Origin: Prevotella sp.
GTDB lineage: Bacteria; Bacteroidota; Bacteroidia; Bacteroidales; Bacteroidaceae
Direction: 5' to 3'
Assembly (NCBI GenBank): GCA_016284635.1
Contig: JAEEPF010000024.1
Span: forward strand, 1 to 32,520
DNA length: 32,520 nucleotides
The notes beneath the pieces were generated by a model. It made no database searches. It saw nothing but the letters and a program-made list of their open reading frames with translations, and was not told where the DNA came from. Positions 20,143 to 28,532 of this stretch are shown in pieces (position 1 is the stretch's first letter; each line of letters begins with the position of its first letter). Made by a program: the position numbers and the translations under genes.

Positions 20143-21936
20143 TTACTTCTTCTTGCTCTCACCCTCTTCGAGTTTAGCCTTCAGCTCAGCCAGAGCGTCG
20201 ATGTCACCGAGCGTGGTGCTGGCAGCGACATTCTCGATCTTCGGAGCGTCGTCCTTCTTGGCAGCGCGAGTCTTCTTGGCAGCGGCCTTCTTCTCCTCGC
20301 GTGCGGGATCCTCGAAGGTACGGCTGTGAGACAGGATGATACGCTTGCTGTCCTTGTTGAACTCAATCACCTTGAAGGGCAGAGTCTCGCCGTTAGCGGC
20401 CTGACTGCCGTCTTCCTTCACCAGGTGCTTCGGAGTAGCGAAGCCCTCAACATTCTCCTCGAGAGAAACCACAGCGCCCTTCTCGAGCAGCTCGGTAATC
20501 TTACCCTCGTGGATAGAACCGACGGTGTACTTCTCCTCGAAGGCATCCCAAGGATTGTCCTCCAGCTGCTTGTGGCCGAGGCTCAGACGACGGTTCTCCT
20601 TGTCGATGTCGAGCACAATCACGTCGATCATATCGCCCACCTTCGTGAACTCTGAAGGATGCTTCACCTTCTTGGTCCAGCTGAGGTCGCTGATGTGGAT
20701 CAGACCGTCGACACCCTCCTCGAGCTCTACGAACACACCGAAGTTGGTGAAGTTGCGAACCTTGGCATTGTGCTTAGAACCGACAGGATACTTGGTCTCG
20801 ATGTTCTCCCAGGGATCCTCACGCAGCTGCTTGATGCCGAGAGACATCTTGCGCTCGTCGCGGTCGAGGGTCAGGATGACAGCCTCCACGTCGTCGCCCA
20901 CCTTCAGGAAGTCCTGAGCTGAACGGAGGTGCTGGCTCCAAGACATCTCGCTCACGTGGATGAGTCCCTCCACACCGGGCTGGATCTCCACGAATGCACC
21001 GTAGTCGGCAATCACGACTACCTTACCCTTCACGTGGTCACCCACCTTGAGGGTCTGGTCGAGAGCATCCCAAGGATGCGGGCTGAGCTGCTTCAGACCG
21101 AGGGCGATGCGGCGCTTCTCGTCGTCGAAGTCGAGGATAACGACATTGAGCTTCTGGTCGAGTTCCACCACCTTGTGGGGATCGTCCACGCGGCCCCAAG
21201 AGAGGTCTGTGATGTGGATCAGTCCGTCCACGCCACCCAGGTCTACGAACACGCCGTAGTTGGTGATATTCTTTACGGTACCCTCGAGGATCTGACCCTT
21301 CTCGAGCTTGCCGATAATCTCCTTCTTCTGTGCCTCCAGCTCCTGCTCAATGAGGGCCTTGTGAGAGACAACCACGTTGCGGAACTCCTGGTTGATCTTG
21401 ACCACCTTGAATTCCATCGTCTTGCCTACGAACTGATCGTAGTCGCGTATGGGGTGAACGTCGATCTGTGAGCCGGGGAGGAATGCCTCGATGCCGAATA
21501 CGTCGACAATCATACCGCCCTTCGTGCGGCACTTGATGAAGCCCTGGATGACCAGATCCTGCTCGAGGGCTGCGTTCACCTCGTCCCAAGACTTGCTCAG
21601 ACGGGCCTTCTTGTGAGAGAGGATCAGCTGACCCTTCTTGTCCTCAGCGCTCTCCACGTACACTTCCACCTTGTCGCCGATCTTCAGGTCGGGGTTGTAG
21701 CGGAACTCAGATGCGGGGATGATACCATCGCTCTTGTAGCCGATGTTCACCACCACCTCTTTCTTGTCGACGGAGATCACGGTACCTTCCACCACCTGAT
21801 GGTCGGCCACCTTGTTGAGGGTTTCGTCGTACGCCTTGTCAAGTTCTTCCTTGCTGACGCCGGCGGTCGTGCCATTCTCGAACTCGTCCCAATTGAAATC
21901 GTCGAGCGGCTTCACGTTCTTTGTTAATTCTGACAT
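20143..21936 (-). CDS. rpsA: 30S ribosomal protein S1
   Basis: A 597-aa protein with six S1 RNA-binding repeats, the first starting at about residue 53 (VEGTVISVDKKEVVVNIG), the second at about 128 and the others at about 75-residue spacing. The repeats containing YGVFVDL, YGAFVEI and FGVFVEL with GLIH[IV][ST][DE] are the best conserved. A Lys/Ala-rich tail (about 555-597) follows. S1 holds mRNA on the 30S subunit, which matters here because Bacteroidota mRNAs mostly lack Shine-Dalgarno sequences. The length is typical for Bacteroidales. The leader of about 125 nt contains several hairpins, and the ATG at 21936 directly follows a palindromic repeat. Confidence 0.97.
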   Translation of the reverse strand: MSELTKNVKPLDDFNWDEFENGTTAGVSKEELDKAYDETLNKVADHQVVEGTVISVDKKEVVVNIGYKSDGIIPASEFRYNPDLKIGDKVEVYVESAEDKKGQLILSHKKARLSKSWDEVNAALEQDLVIQGFIKCRTKGGMIVDVFGIEAFLPGSQIDVHPIRDYDQFVGKTMEFKVVKINQEFRNVVVSHKALIEQELEAQKKEIIGKLEKGQILEGTVKNITNYGVFVDLGGVDGLIHITDLSWGRVDDPHKVVELDQKLNVVILDFDDEKRRIALGLKQLSPHPWDALDQTLKVGDHVKGKVVVIADYGAFVEIQPGVEGLIHVSEMSWSQHLRSAQDFLKVGDDVEAVILTLDRDERKMSLGIKQLREDPWENIETKYPVGSKHNAKVRNFTNFGVFVELEEGVDGLIHISDLSWTKKVKHPSEFTKVGDMIDVIVLDIDKENRRLSLGHKQLEDNPWDAFEEKYTVGSIHEGKITELLEKGAVVSLEENVEGFATPKHLVKEDGSQAANGETLPFKVIEFNKDSKRIILSHSRTFEDPAREEKKAAAKKTRAAKKDDAPKIENVAASTTLGDIDALAELKAKLEEGESKKK

Positions 21937-22061
21937 TTTTACGCCCCCTTTCTCAGGGGTTAGGGGTCTGAACAGACGTTTATCAGACCATATTTTAATT
22001 GTTAATAATCATGGGAGTCAGCGCCTGTTCCGGCTCCCATCGCCTCTTCTGAGGCACAAAG
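21937..22061 (-). promoter_or_regulatory. Structured rpsA leader
   Basis: On the minus strand the leader can form GCCTC/GAGGC, ATGGGAG/CTCCCAT, GGTCTG/CAGACC and CCCCT/AGGGG hairpins in order. The last ends about 8 nt before the start codon. S1 of other bacteria represses its own translation through its leader; a comparable role here is an inference. Confidence 0.45.
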
Positions 22062-22067
22062 CGGCTG

Positions 22068-22075
22068 CAAAGGTA
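22068..22075 (-). promoter_or_regulatory. -7 element of rpsA
   Basis: TACCTTTG on the minus strand matches TAnnTTTG. The -33 region falls in the TTTGAAC heptamer repeats and has no TTTG in the expected register on this strand. Confidence 0.5.
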
Positions 22076-22085
22076 CTCATTTTCT

Positions 22086-22253
22086 TTGAACTTTGAACTT
22101 TGAACTTTGAACTTTATGATTACTTTTATGGATTATTAACAAAAAAGAAGCGGCACTCGTTAGAGTCCGCCTCTTTCTCTTATCTTTTCCTTTGAACTCA
22201 ACTCTGTCTTTATATCATATCATAAAGCTCAAAGTTCAAAGTTCAAAGTTCAA
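22086..22253. repeat. 35-bp inverted repeat of TTTGAAC heptamers around the gdhA terminator
   Basis: The left arm (22086-22120) has four tandem TTTGAAC-type heptamers and ends TTTATGAT. The right arm (22219-22253) is its reverse complement in 34 of 35 positions. The 98-bp spacer holds the gdhA terminator. In total it fills most of the rpsA-gdhA gap. Confidence 0.8.
22141..22173 (-). terminator. Intrinsic terminator of gdhA
   Basis: On the minus strand GAGGCGGACTC and GAGTGCCGCTTC (22173-22147) form a stem of about 11 pairs with one mismatch and a TAAC loop. TTTTTT follows (22146-22141). It lies about 85 nt after the gdhA stop. Confidence 0.8.
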
Positions 22254-22257
22254 TGTC

Positions 22258-23595
22258 TTACACGATTCCCTGAGCCATCATGGCCTTGGCAACCTTCATG
22301 AAGCCGGCCACGTTGGCACCCTTCACGTAGTTGATGTAGCCGTCCTTCTCAGTACCGTACTTCACGCAGTTCTCGTGAATGTCGTTCATGATGCGCTTCA
22401 GGTAGTTGTCCACCTCCTCAGCCGTCCAAGAAAGACGCTCTGAGTTCTGCGACATCTCCAGACCAGATACCGACACACCACCGGCGTTAGAAGCCTTACC
22501 AGGAGAGTAGAGGATCTTGGCATCCTGGAAGATCTTGATAGCCTCAGGCAGTGAAGGCATGTTAGCACCCTCGGCGACGGCAATCACACCGTTCTTCACC
22601 AGGGCAGCAGCCTCGTCACCGTTGATCTCGTTCTGCGTAGCGCAAGGCAGGGCGATGTCGGCCTTCTCATACCAGGGGCGCTTGCCCTCGTAGTACTTGG
22701 CTGTCGGATACTCCTCGACATACTCCTTGATACGTCCACGCTCCACGTTCTTCAGCTCCATGATGTAGTCGAGCTTAGCACGGTCGATACCATCGGGATC
22801 GTAGATGTAACCGTCAGAGTCAGACATGGTCATGGGGATGGCACCCAGCTGGATACACTTCTCGGCAGCATACTGGGCCACGTTACCGGCACCAGAGATC
22901 AGCACCTTCTTACCCTTGATGTCGATGTTGCGGGTAGCAAGCATAGAGCAGAGGAAATATACGGTGCCGTAACCAGTAGCCTCAGGACGGATCAGCGAAC
23001 CGCCGAAGGGGATGCCCTTACCTGTGAGCACGCCCTGGAACTGGTGGGTGAGCTTCTTGTATTGTCCGAACAGGTAACCTACCTCACGGCCACCTACGCC
23101 GATGTCACCTGCGGGAACGTCCTCATCGGGACCGATCACGCGGTACAGCTCGTTCATGAATGCCTGGCAGAAGCGCATCACCTCAGCGTCGCTCTTACCA
23201 CGGGGAGAGAAGTCTGAACCACCCTTGGCACCACCCATCGGCAGTGTGGTCAGAGAGTTCTTGAAAGTCTGCTCGAAAGCGAGGAACTTCAGGATACCGA
23301 GGTTCACGCTCTTGTGATAACGGAGACCGCCTTTGTACGGGCCAATAGCGTTGTTGTGCTGGATACGGTAGCCCATGTTGGTCTGCACGTTGCCCTTGTC
23401 GTCCACCCAAGTGATACGGAACTCGTTCACTCTGTCGGGGATGCAGAGACGCTCAATCAGATTGGCTTTCTCAAACTCGGGGTGCTTGTTGTACTCTTCC
23501 TCGATGGTGGGAAGAACCTGCGATACTGCCTGGATGTACTCCGGCTCATTGGGGAATCTCTTTTTGAGATCTTCTACAACTTGTGCTGCATTCAT
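22258..23595 (-). CDS. gdhA: NADP-type glutamate dehydrogenase
   Basis: A 445-aa enzyme that makes glutamate from 2-oxoglutarate and ammonia, the usual ammonia-assimilation route in Bacteroidales. The glutamate-binding and catalytic region contains PMGGAKGGSDFSP (119-131, catalytic Lys124) and PAGDIGVGGRE with Asp164. The dinucleotide fold shows SGAGNVA (234-240). I chose the ATG at 23595 (MNAAQVVEDLKKRFPNEPEY), which gives the family's normal length. The frame stays open 39 codons further upstream to 23712, but that stretch covers the promoter. The promoter lies at 23683-23713, with an FNR/CRP-like palindrome upstream. Confidence 0.96.
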   Translation of the reverse strand: MNAAQVVEDLKKRFPNEPEYIQAVSQVLPTIEEEYNKHPEFEKANLIERLCIPDRVNEFRITWVDDKGNVQTNMGYRIQHNNAIGPYKGGLRYHKSVNLGILKFLAFEQTFKNSLTTLPMGGAKGGSDFSPRGKSDAEVMRFCQAFMNELYRVIGPDEDVPAGDIGVGGREVGYLFGQYKKLTHQFQGVLTGKGIPFGGSLIRPEATGYGTVYFLCSMLATRNIDIKGKKVLISGAGNVAQYAAEKCIQLGAIPMTMSDSDGYIYDPDGIDRAKLDYIMELKNVERGRIKEYVEEYPTAKYYEGKRPWYEKADIALPCATQNEINGDEAAALVKNGVIAVAEGANMPSLPEAIKIFQDAKILYSPGKASNAGGVSVSGLEMSQNSERLSWTAEEVDNYLKRIMNDIHENCVKYGTEKDGYINYVKGANVAGFMKVAKAMMAQGIV

Positions 23596-23682
23596 AATCT
23601 TTTGTTGTTTTTTAAGTGTTATTTGTTTATTGAAATAATGATTCTCTGTTGTTTGAAGTATGATTCTTTTCGAAATCGGTTG

Positions 23683-23713
23683 CAAAATTACATCAAAAAT
23701 CTGAAATAGCAAA
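23683..23713 (-). promoter_or_regulatory. gdhA promoter
   Basis: On the minus strand TTTG (23713-23710), a 19-nt spacer and TAATTTTG (23690-23683) fit the Bacteroidota consensus. The start would be near 23676, about 80 nt before the ATG. Confidence 0.7.
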
Positions 23714-23759
23714 CATTTTATCAGTTTTTTCGACGAAAATCTATCTTTTTGTCACTTTA

Positions 23760-23773
23760 TTGATATATATCAA
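23760..23773. promoter_or_regulatory. FNR/CRP-type palindrome upstream of gdhA
   Basis: TTGATATATATCAA is a perfect 14-bp palindrome and matches TTGAT-N4-ATCAA, the site form of FNR-family regulators. Its centre is about 90 bp upstream of the predicted gdhA start, a distance from which class I CRP/FNR activators can act. It lies between tamB and gdhA, which are both on the minus strand. Confidence 0.45.
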
Positions 23774-23866
23774 GGCAAAAGGTCATTCCTTCTTTTCTCA
23801 CGTGTGCCCGAACACAAAGACAAGGAAACATTTCTGCCTCCTTGCTTATATTATATAATGTGTAGA

Positions 23867-26800
23867 CTACTTCTTGTTTTTCTTCTTCTTGCGCTTCTCT
23901 GAGGTGAAGAGGTCGCGGAGGCCGTTGAAGTCCTTCTTCATGATGATGCCGAGGCCCTGGGTGTTGAGCGACGACTTGGTGAAGTAACGGTCGTTGGTCT
24001 GGTTATAGACCTTCAGGGCGAGGTTGCCATTGGGGTAGAGGTTGTATTGCACATCGAAGTCGCCGATGAACGATGGTGCAGCCTGCTTGGCGTTGTCGCG
24101 GTAGCCGAACTGTCCGTTGAACACCAGGCGGTTGTTGAGCATACGGGCGTTGACGATGCCCTCATACTCGGCATTGTGCCAGCCTTCGTCGCCAGTGGTG
24201 ATGTTCGCGCCGAAGTTCCAGTTGTCGTTTTTCACGAACTGGTTCAGGATATTGTTGATCTGTGCGGAGAGGGTGCCGGAGAGCAGGCTCTGCATCGCCA
24301 GTGAGGTCTGGGCGTTCTGCTGGTTGTTGGCCATGCTGTTGACGCCCTGGGTGTAGAAGCGCCCGATACCGAGGAGGTAGATTACCTGTTGGTTCATCTC
24401 CTGCTGGCTGTTGATGATGGAACGGATCATCTGCTGCTCGTCGGCATTGACGGTGGGCATCTCGAGGTCGAAGTCCACCTGCGGGGCTGCCGCGATGCCG
24501 GAGATGTTCATCAGACAGTTCACACGGATGGTGTTGCTGGAGAACGAACTACCGACGTTCAGGTCGGAGAGGCTGACGCCGCTGACGGTGTGTACAGCCT
24601 GCAGGTTGAGTGCCGCCTGGTAGGGGTCGCCGCTGAAGATGATCGTGCCGCCGGGGTTGAAGATGAAGTTCTTGTGGATGATGTTCTGGATAGTGACGCC
24701 GTAAGTGCCGTGATCGACGTTGTAGGTGCCGAACATGTTAAAGCCTCCCTTGTTGTGATAGGTGGCGCGGATGTTTCCGTCGCCATTGAGCGTGATGTAG
24801 TCGTTGGTGCTGGCGTCCATCAGTAGGCGCAGCGTGGCGTCGGGCGTGGCGGAGACGAGGAGGTTGAGGTAGATGTCGGTCTTGTTTAGTGGAAGGAGGA
24901 AGGAGGAACGAGGAACGATATTACCATCTTTCCCAGAATCAGCCGCAGAGCTATTCTCATTCCTCATTTCACCTTCCACATTCCTCGAATTGTTTTCCCA
25001 CACGATGAACTCCGAGCGTGAGACGGCATCGGGATTGGCAGCATTGTAGACGAAGAAGGAGTTCTTCTGGGGTGTGACGCTGCAGTCGATGCTCACTTCG
25101 CCAGGACGGCCCTTGATATCGACGGTGCCCGTGGCGTAGACGGTGCCGTAGAAGGCCGACTCGCCAAAGTCGGGAAAGTCGTAGGCCAGGAGGTTGTTCG
25201 CCTCGGCCTGCAGATCGAAGGTGAGGTGGGTGAGGTGCCGGTGGTGGATGCCGCCGGAGAGGTAGGCCTGGTTGCCGTCGCGGTCGTGAAGGGGCAGACG
25301 GTTCAGGAGGATGTCGTCGGGGATGAACGTGACGGTGTCGCGATCGAGGTAGTAGGTGGTGTTCAGCGCCTCGATGGTGAGGTTACCGCCCACAACGAGC
25401 TGTCCTGTGAGGTTGATATTGTCGAGCGTACCTGCCAGCCGGAGGTCGCCGCTGGTGTGGCCTGTGACCTGACTGATGAAGCTCTGGGTGAAGCTGTGCA
25501 TGAAGTCGATGTAGGTGCTGTCGGCGCGGATGTCGAGATCGATGGTGTTGTGGACGGGCGAGATGTAGCCGTTGACGTAGGTGTTGACGCCCGGGCCGTC
25601 TTTCGCCACCGCCTGGATGTCGATCTGCTGTTCGTCCTGGTTCCAGTCAGCGTTGGCGTAGAGCACACCCATACGACCGTTCTCGAAATTGAAGTCGTCG
25701 ACGCGGATGTCGGCACTGGCGGCGAACTTGTCGAAGAGTGCCCGTCCCGTGGCCCGTCCCGTCGCCTTGCCACCGAACTCGACGGAGTGGAAATCGACGA
25801 GGTCGAGGATGTATTCCACCTCCACCTGGTTAAGGTCGACGGAGAGCGAGTCTTGATGGTTCTTAGAGGCGATGCCGTCAATGAGGATATGCTGCTTTCC
25901 GCGACGTACCATGAAGTTGTCGACGAGCAGATGGTGCTTGTTGTAGATGATGTCTGCGGGTTCCACCTCCCACATACCGTCTTTGAGTACGATGTGCGAG
26001 GGTATGACGCGCATGTGGGCCTCGGGCTCGTTGTAGAGGTTGTGGTAGAGCTGGATGATGCCGTTCATCTGTCCGCTGACCTGCTGGGCGGGGTTGTGGT
26101 TGTCCCAGGAGAGCGAGGTGTTGAGTTTGTTGTTGGCGGCCCTGACGTTGGCGATGGCGGTCATCGCATGGCCGTCGTCAAGGAGTTTGCTGATGCCCAC
26201 ATCGCATTTGAGGGTGTCGCCGAGAGTGCTGATATTCACGACACCGTCGGCATACTGCGCACCGTTGTAGGTGAAGGCGGGGATGTCGCCTTCGAGGTAG
26301 ATCTCACGGGTATGGTCGTTCACGCGGGCATTGAGCATCAGGGGCTGTCGGAGCATGAGGTCGACGCCGAGGAATCGCTGCAGCCAGTCGGTCTTACTCA
26401 TCATGAGGCGCAGGCTGAAGTTGTTGTTCGTGTCGTAGCGTACGGGCGGCAGTCCAGGCAGGGTGGGGAGTCGGGTGCCCACGAGGCCAATGATGCTTTG
26501 GGGCAGTGTGGCGTAGTCGAATTCTCCCCGGATAGTGGCATCGGCAAAGTCGCTCTTTAGGGAGACGAAGTGGATGTCGTTCTCATAGCCCGAGGTGACG
26601 ATGAGGTTGTCGAGGCGGTAGGCCCGGTGGTTGGTGGTGGCCGAGAGGCTGCCGTTACTGATGCGGATGGTGCCCTGGGCGTCGTTCAGGCTGCTAGCGG
26701 TGAAGTCGGCGTGGATTTCGCCGGAGATGACACCCTCTTCGAGTTCGTCGGAGAGATGGAGGGCAGCAGGCGCGAAGTGGTTGATGACACCATCGATCAT

Positions 26801-28339
26801 GATGTCGTGTCTGGCTTTAGTGACGAGGTTGCCTAACTGTCCCATTAGGTCGAGTTTGATGTTAGGATCGTCGATGCTGACGGCGCCGGAAAGACTGTTG
26901 TCAGCGTAGTCGCCGTCGAGATGGATATTCTGGTAGGGATAGCCTTTGTAGTCGAAGTGGCTGATGATGCCCTCGGCCTGGATGTCTTTAAGAGGTGAGA
27001 GGTGAGAGGCGTGAGGTGAAAGGTCTCCATGGAGGGAGAAACGGGCGATGAGACTGCCGAGGTCTGGGGCGTTGAGCAGTTGCCGCAGGTTGAGTTTCTC
27101 GGTTTGGAATAGGCAGCTGAAGTGTTGCTGCCGGTCCATCGTACCCTGCACATCGATGTTGCCTGCGCCTGAGAGAATGGTGCTTTGTAATGACATCAGG
27201 CCGTTGTGGTCCTGGTCGAAGGTGCCGATCATCTGCAGGCCGTCGAGGCGTGTGACCTCCGGCGGACAGCCGGGTATGACCTTCGAGAGGAAGTCGATGC
27301 TGGCGTCAGAAAGTTGGATGCGGTGCATCTGCAGGTGCCAGGCTGACGGGTGTCGGTAATCCTCGAGCCAGCCGTCAACGTGGATGTCGACATCGTTCTC
27401 AGAGGTGTTGAGCCGGAAGCTAGGAACGTTTAGCCGGAGGTCACTACCATTGAAGGCGGTGGTGAGGTAGAGCGGTCTTTGGTAGTTCTTTAATGTAGGA
27501 TCGAAACATCTTAGGTCTGAGGGTGTTATGTATGTATCAGAGATGTTTCCTGCGAACGACAAGGAACCCTTTACGAGGTCTTGTCCATTGAGTTGATAGG
27601 AGGCCGTCACGGTGTCGATTTTAACCTGTGTGCTGGGCATCTCCAACAGGAAATCACGCAGCAGGGCATGCTGCCGGCCAGCTTCCATCTGGAAGTCAAG
27701 ACGGTTGACGGCGAGGCCTGAGCGCTCTTTGAAACTGAGACGCTTCACGTTGACGTTCAGCGAGTCGTCGGTGAGGGCACGCAGGTTGATGTGGGCACTG
27801 ATGTCATCGAGTTGCAGGTGGGCGGGATTGATGAGTCCTTCGGTCTCGGGCTGGTCGAGTTGGTCGTAGGCGAGGCTGGAGTGACGGACGATGAGGGAGT
27901 TCACCCGCACGTTGATGGGTTTGTGGGTGGTGGTGTCCTTTGAGGCGAGGGAGTCTAGAAGGAACTGGAAGTTCGTCTGTGCGTCGGCATTGGGCTTGTA
28001 CAGACGGAAACGGGCACCAAAGAGCTGTGCGGAGTTGATGGCAATCTTTCCCTCCAGTATCGGAAGAACGTCCATCTTCACCGACACGCGGGCAGCATGG
28101 ATCATCTCCTGCTGTTGCTGGTCGAGGATCACGAGGTCATCGAGGATAAGTCGGCTCGGCAGTCCCAGGTCTACGCGTCCGACGGTGACCTGCGTGCCCA
28201 AGAGGTCGCTGGCAAAGCCCGACACCTTATCGCCGAGGAAACGTTGCGCCACGGGCAGTCGGGTGACACCGAACGCAATCACGTTCAGCGCGATGATTGT
28301 CCATAGGACGATGCCGAAAATCCACTTAAATATTCTCAC
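23867..28339 (-). CDS. TamB-like translocation/assembly protein
   Basis: A 1490-aa envelope protein. The N-terminal membrane anchor (FKWIFGIVLWTIIALNVIAF, about 4-23) is followed by a very long beta-rich body of AsmA/TamB type. The C-terminal DUF490/TamB domain (about 1150-1450) includes YNVDHGTYGVTIQNIIHKNF, FNPGGTIIFSGDPYQAALNL and the end part GIGRFYTQGVN. TamB-type proteins span the periplasm and are thought to move phospholipids to, or help build, the outer membrane. No TamA/BamA partner is present in the window. Two regions, SPHASHLSPL (27023-26991) and VEGEMRNENSS ... VPRSSFLLPL (about 24989-24890), look like intergenic repeats inserted in frame. The basic tail is KRKKKKNKK. The gene is divergent from nqrA. 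Confidence 0.9.
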   Translation of the reverse strand: MRIFKWIFGIVLWTIIALNVIAFGVTRLPVAQRFLGDKVSGFASDLLGTQVTVGRVDLGLPSRLILDDLVILDQQQQEMIHAARVSVKMDVLPILEGKIAINSAQLFGARFRLYKPNADAQTNFQFLLDSLASKDTTTHKPINVRVNSLIVRHSSLAYDQLDQPETEGLINPAHLQLDDISAHINLRALTDDSLNVNVKRLSFKERSGLAVNRLDFQMEAGRQHALLRDFLLEMPSTQVKIDTVTASYQLNGQDLVKGSLSFAGNISDTYITPSDLRCFDPTLKNYQRPLYLTTAFNGSDLRLNVPSFRLNTSENDVDIHVDGWLEDYRHPSAWHLQMHRIQLSDASIDFLSKVIPGCPPEVTRLDGLQMIGTFDQDHNGLMSLQSTILSGAGNIDVQGTMDRQQHFSCLFQTEKLNLRQLLNAPDLGSLIARFSLHGDLSPHASHLSPLKDIQAEGIISHFDYKGYPYQNIHLDGDYADNSLSGAVSIDDPNIKLDLMGQLGNLVTKARHDIMIDGVINHFAPAALHLSDELEEGVISGEIHADFTASSLNDAQGTIRISNGSLSATTNHRAYRLDNLIVTSGYENDIHFVSLKSDFADATIRGEFDYATLPQSIIGLVGTRLPTLPGLPPVRYDTNNNFSLRLMMSKTDWLQRFLGVDLMLRQPLMLNARVNDHTREIYLEGDIPAFTYNGAQYADGVVNISTLGDTLKCDVGISKLLDDGHAMTAIANVRAANNKLNTSLSWDNHNPAQQVSGQMNGIIQLYHNLYNEPEAHMRVIPSHIVLKDGMWEVEPADIIYNKHHLLVDNFMVRRGKQHILIDGIASKNHQDSLSVDLNQVEVEYILDLVDFHSVEFGGKATGRATGRALFDKFAASADIRVDDFNFENGRMGVLYANADWNQDEQQIDIQAVAKDGPGVNTYVNGYISPVHNTIDLDIRADSTYIDFMHSFTQSFISQVTGHTSGDLRLAGTLDNINLTGQLVVGGNLTIEALNTTYYLDRDTVTFIPDDILLNRLPLHDRDGNQAYLSGGIHHRHLTHLTFDLQAEANNLLAYDFPDFGESAFYGTVYATGTVDIKGRPGEVSIDCSVTPQKNSFFVYNAANPDAVSRSEFIVWENNSRNVEGEMRNENSSAADSGKDGNIVPRSSFLLPLNKTDIYLNLLVSATPDATLRLLMDASTNDYITLNGDGNIRATYHNKGGFNMFGTYNVDHGTYGVTIQNIIHKNFIFNPGGTIIFSGDPYQAALNLQAVHTVSGVSLSDLNVGSSFSSNTIRVNCLMNISGIAAAPQVDFDLEMPTVNADEQQMIRSIINSQQEMNQQVIYLLGIGRFYTQGVNSMANNQQNAQTSLAMQSLLSGTLSAQINNILNQFVKNDNWNFGANITTGDEGWHNAEYEGIVNARMLNNRLVFNGQFGYRDNAKQAAPSFIGDFDVQYNLYPNGNLALKVYNQTNDRYFTKSSLNTQGLGIIMKKDFNGLRDLFTSEKRKKKKNKK
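24890..24989. repeat. Repeat-like in-frame insertion in tamB (C-terminal)
   Basis: Purine-strand-biased units such as GGAAGGAGGAAGGAGGAACG and, at the other end, ATTCCTCATTTCACCTTCC flank a hydrophilic stretch of about 33 codons within an otherwise regular beta-rich domain. This is the composition of Bacteroidota intergenic repeats, not of the surrounding gene. Confidence 0.4.
26991..27023. repeat. Repeat-like in-frame insertion in tamB (GAGGTGA units)
   Basis: AGAGGTGAGAGGTGAGAGGC plus GTGAGGTGAAAGG is a run of GAGGTGA-type units. On the minus strand it is translated LSPHASHLSPL. Similar low-complexity runs occur between Bacteroidota genes (from memory). Confidence 0.45.
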
Positions 28340-28423
28340 TCAGTTGCTGCGAATTCTTAATCATTTTGTCAGTCGGAAGTGGCAAAAAATTGCCCTCCTG
28401 CCTAATTATTTTGCAAAAATAAT

Positions 28424-28431
28424 ACAAATAA
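28424..28431 (-). promoter_or_regulatory. -7 element of tamB
   Basis: TATTTTTG on the minus strand matches TAnnTTTG, about 85 nt before the tamB ATG at 28339. No clear -33 is seen. The leader contains the small palindrome GGCAAAAAATTGCC at 28381-28394. Confidence 0.4.
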
Positions 28432-28459
28432 TCGGTTATTTTTCATTTTTCTGTCAATT

Positions 28460-28494
28460 TTTGTGCTTTATATACTTATTTTTTACTAATTTTG
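28460..28494 (+). promoter_or_regulatory. Promoter of the nqr operon
   Basis: TAATTTTG at 28487-28494 matches the -7 consensus, 38 nt before the nqrA ATG. A TTTG lies at 28460-28463, but the 23-nt spacer is longer than usual, so the -33 half is uncertain. Confidence 0.5.
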
Positions 28495-28532
28495 CGTCGT
28501 TTAATCCAACTATTCAACTAAATTTTATATAA

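Noticed and set aside
23596..23712. 39-codon N-terminal extension of gdhA
   Set aside because: The extension covers the promoter (23683-23713), and GDH proteins start at the MNAAQ-type methionine, giving 445 aa.
25226..26560. 444-aa open frame antisense to tamB
   Set aside because: Val/Asp/Glu-rich low-information protein, explained by the codon bias of tamB in the opposite frame; no start signal.
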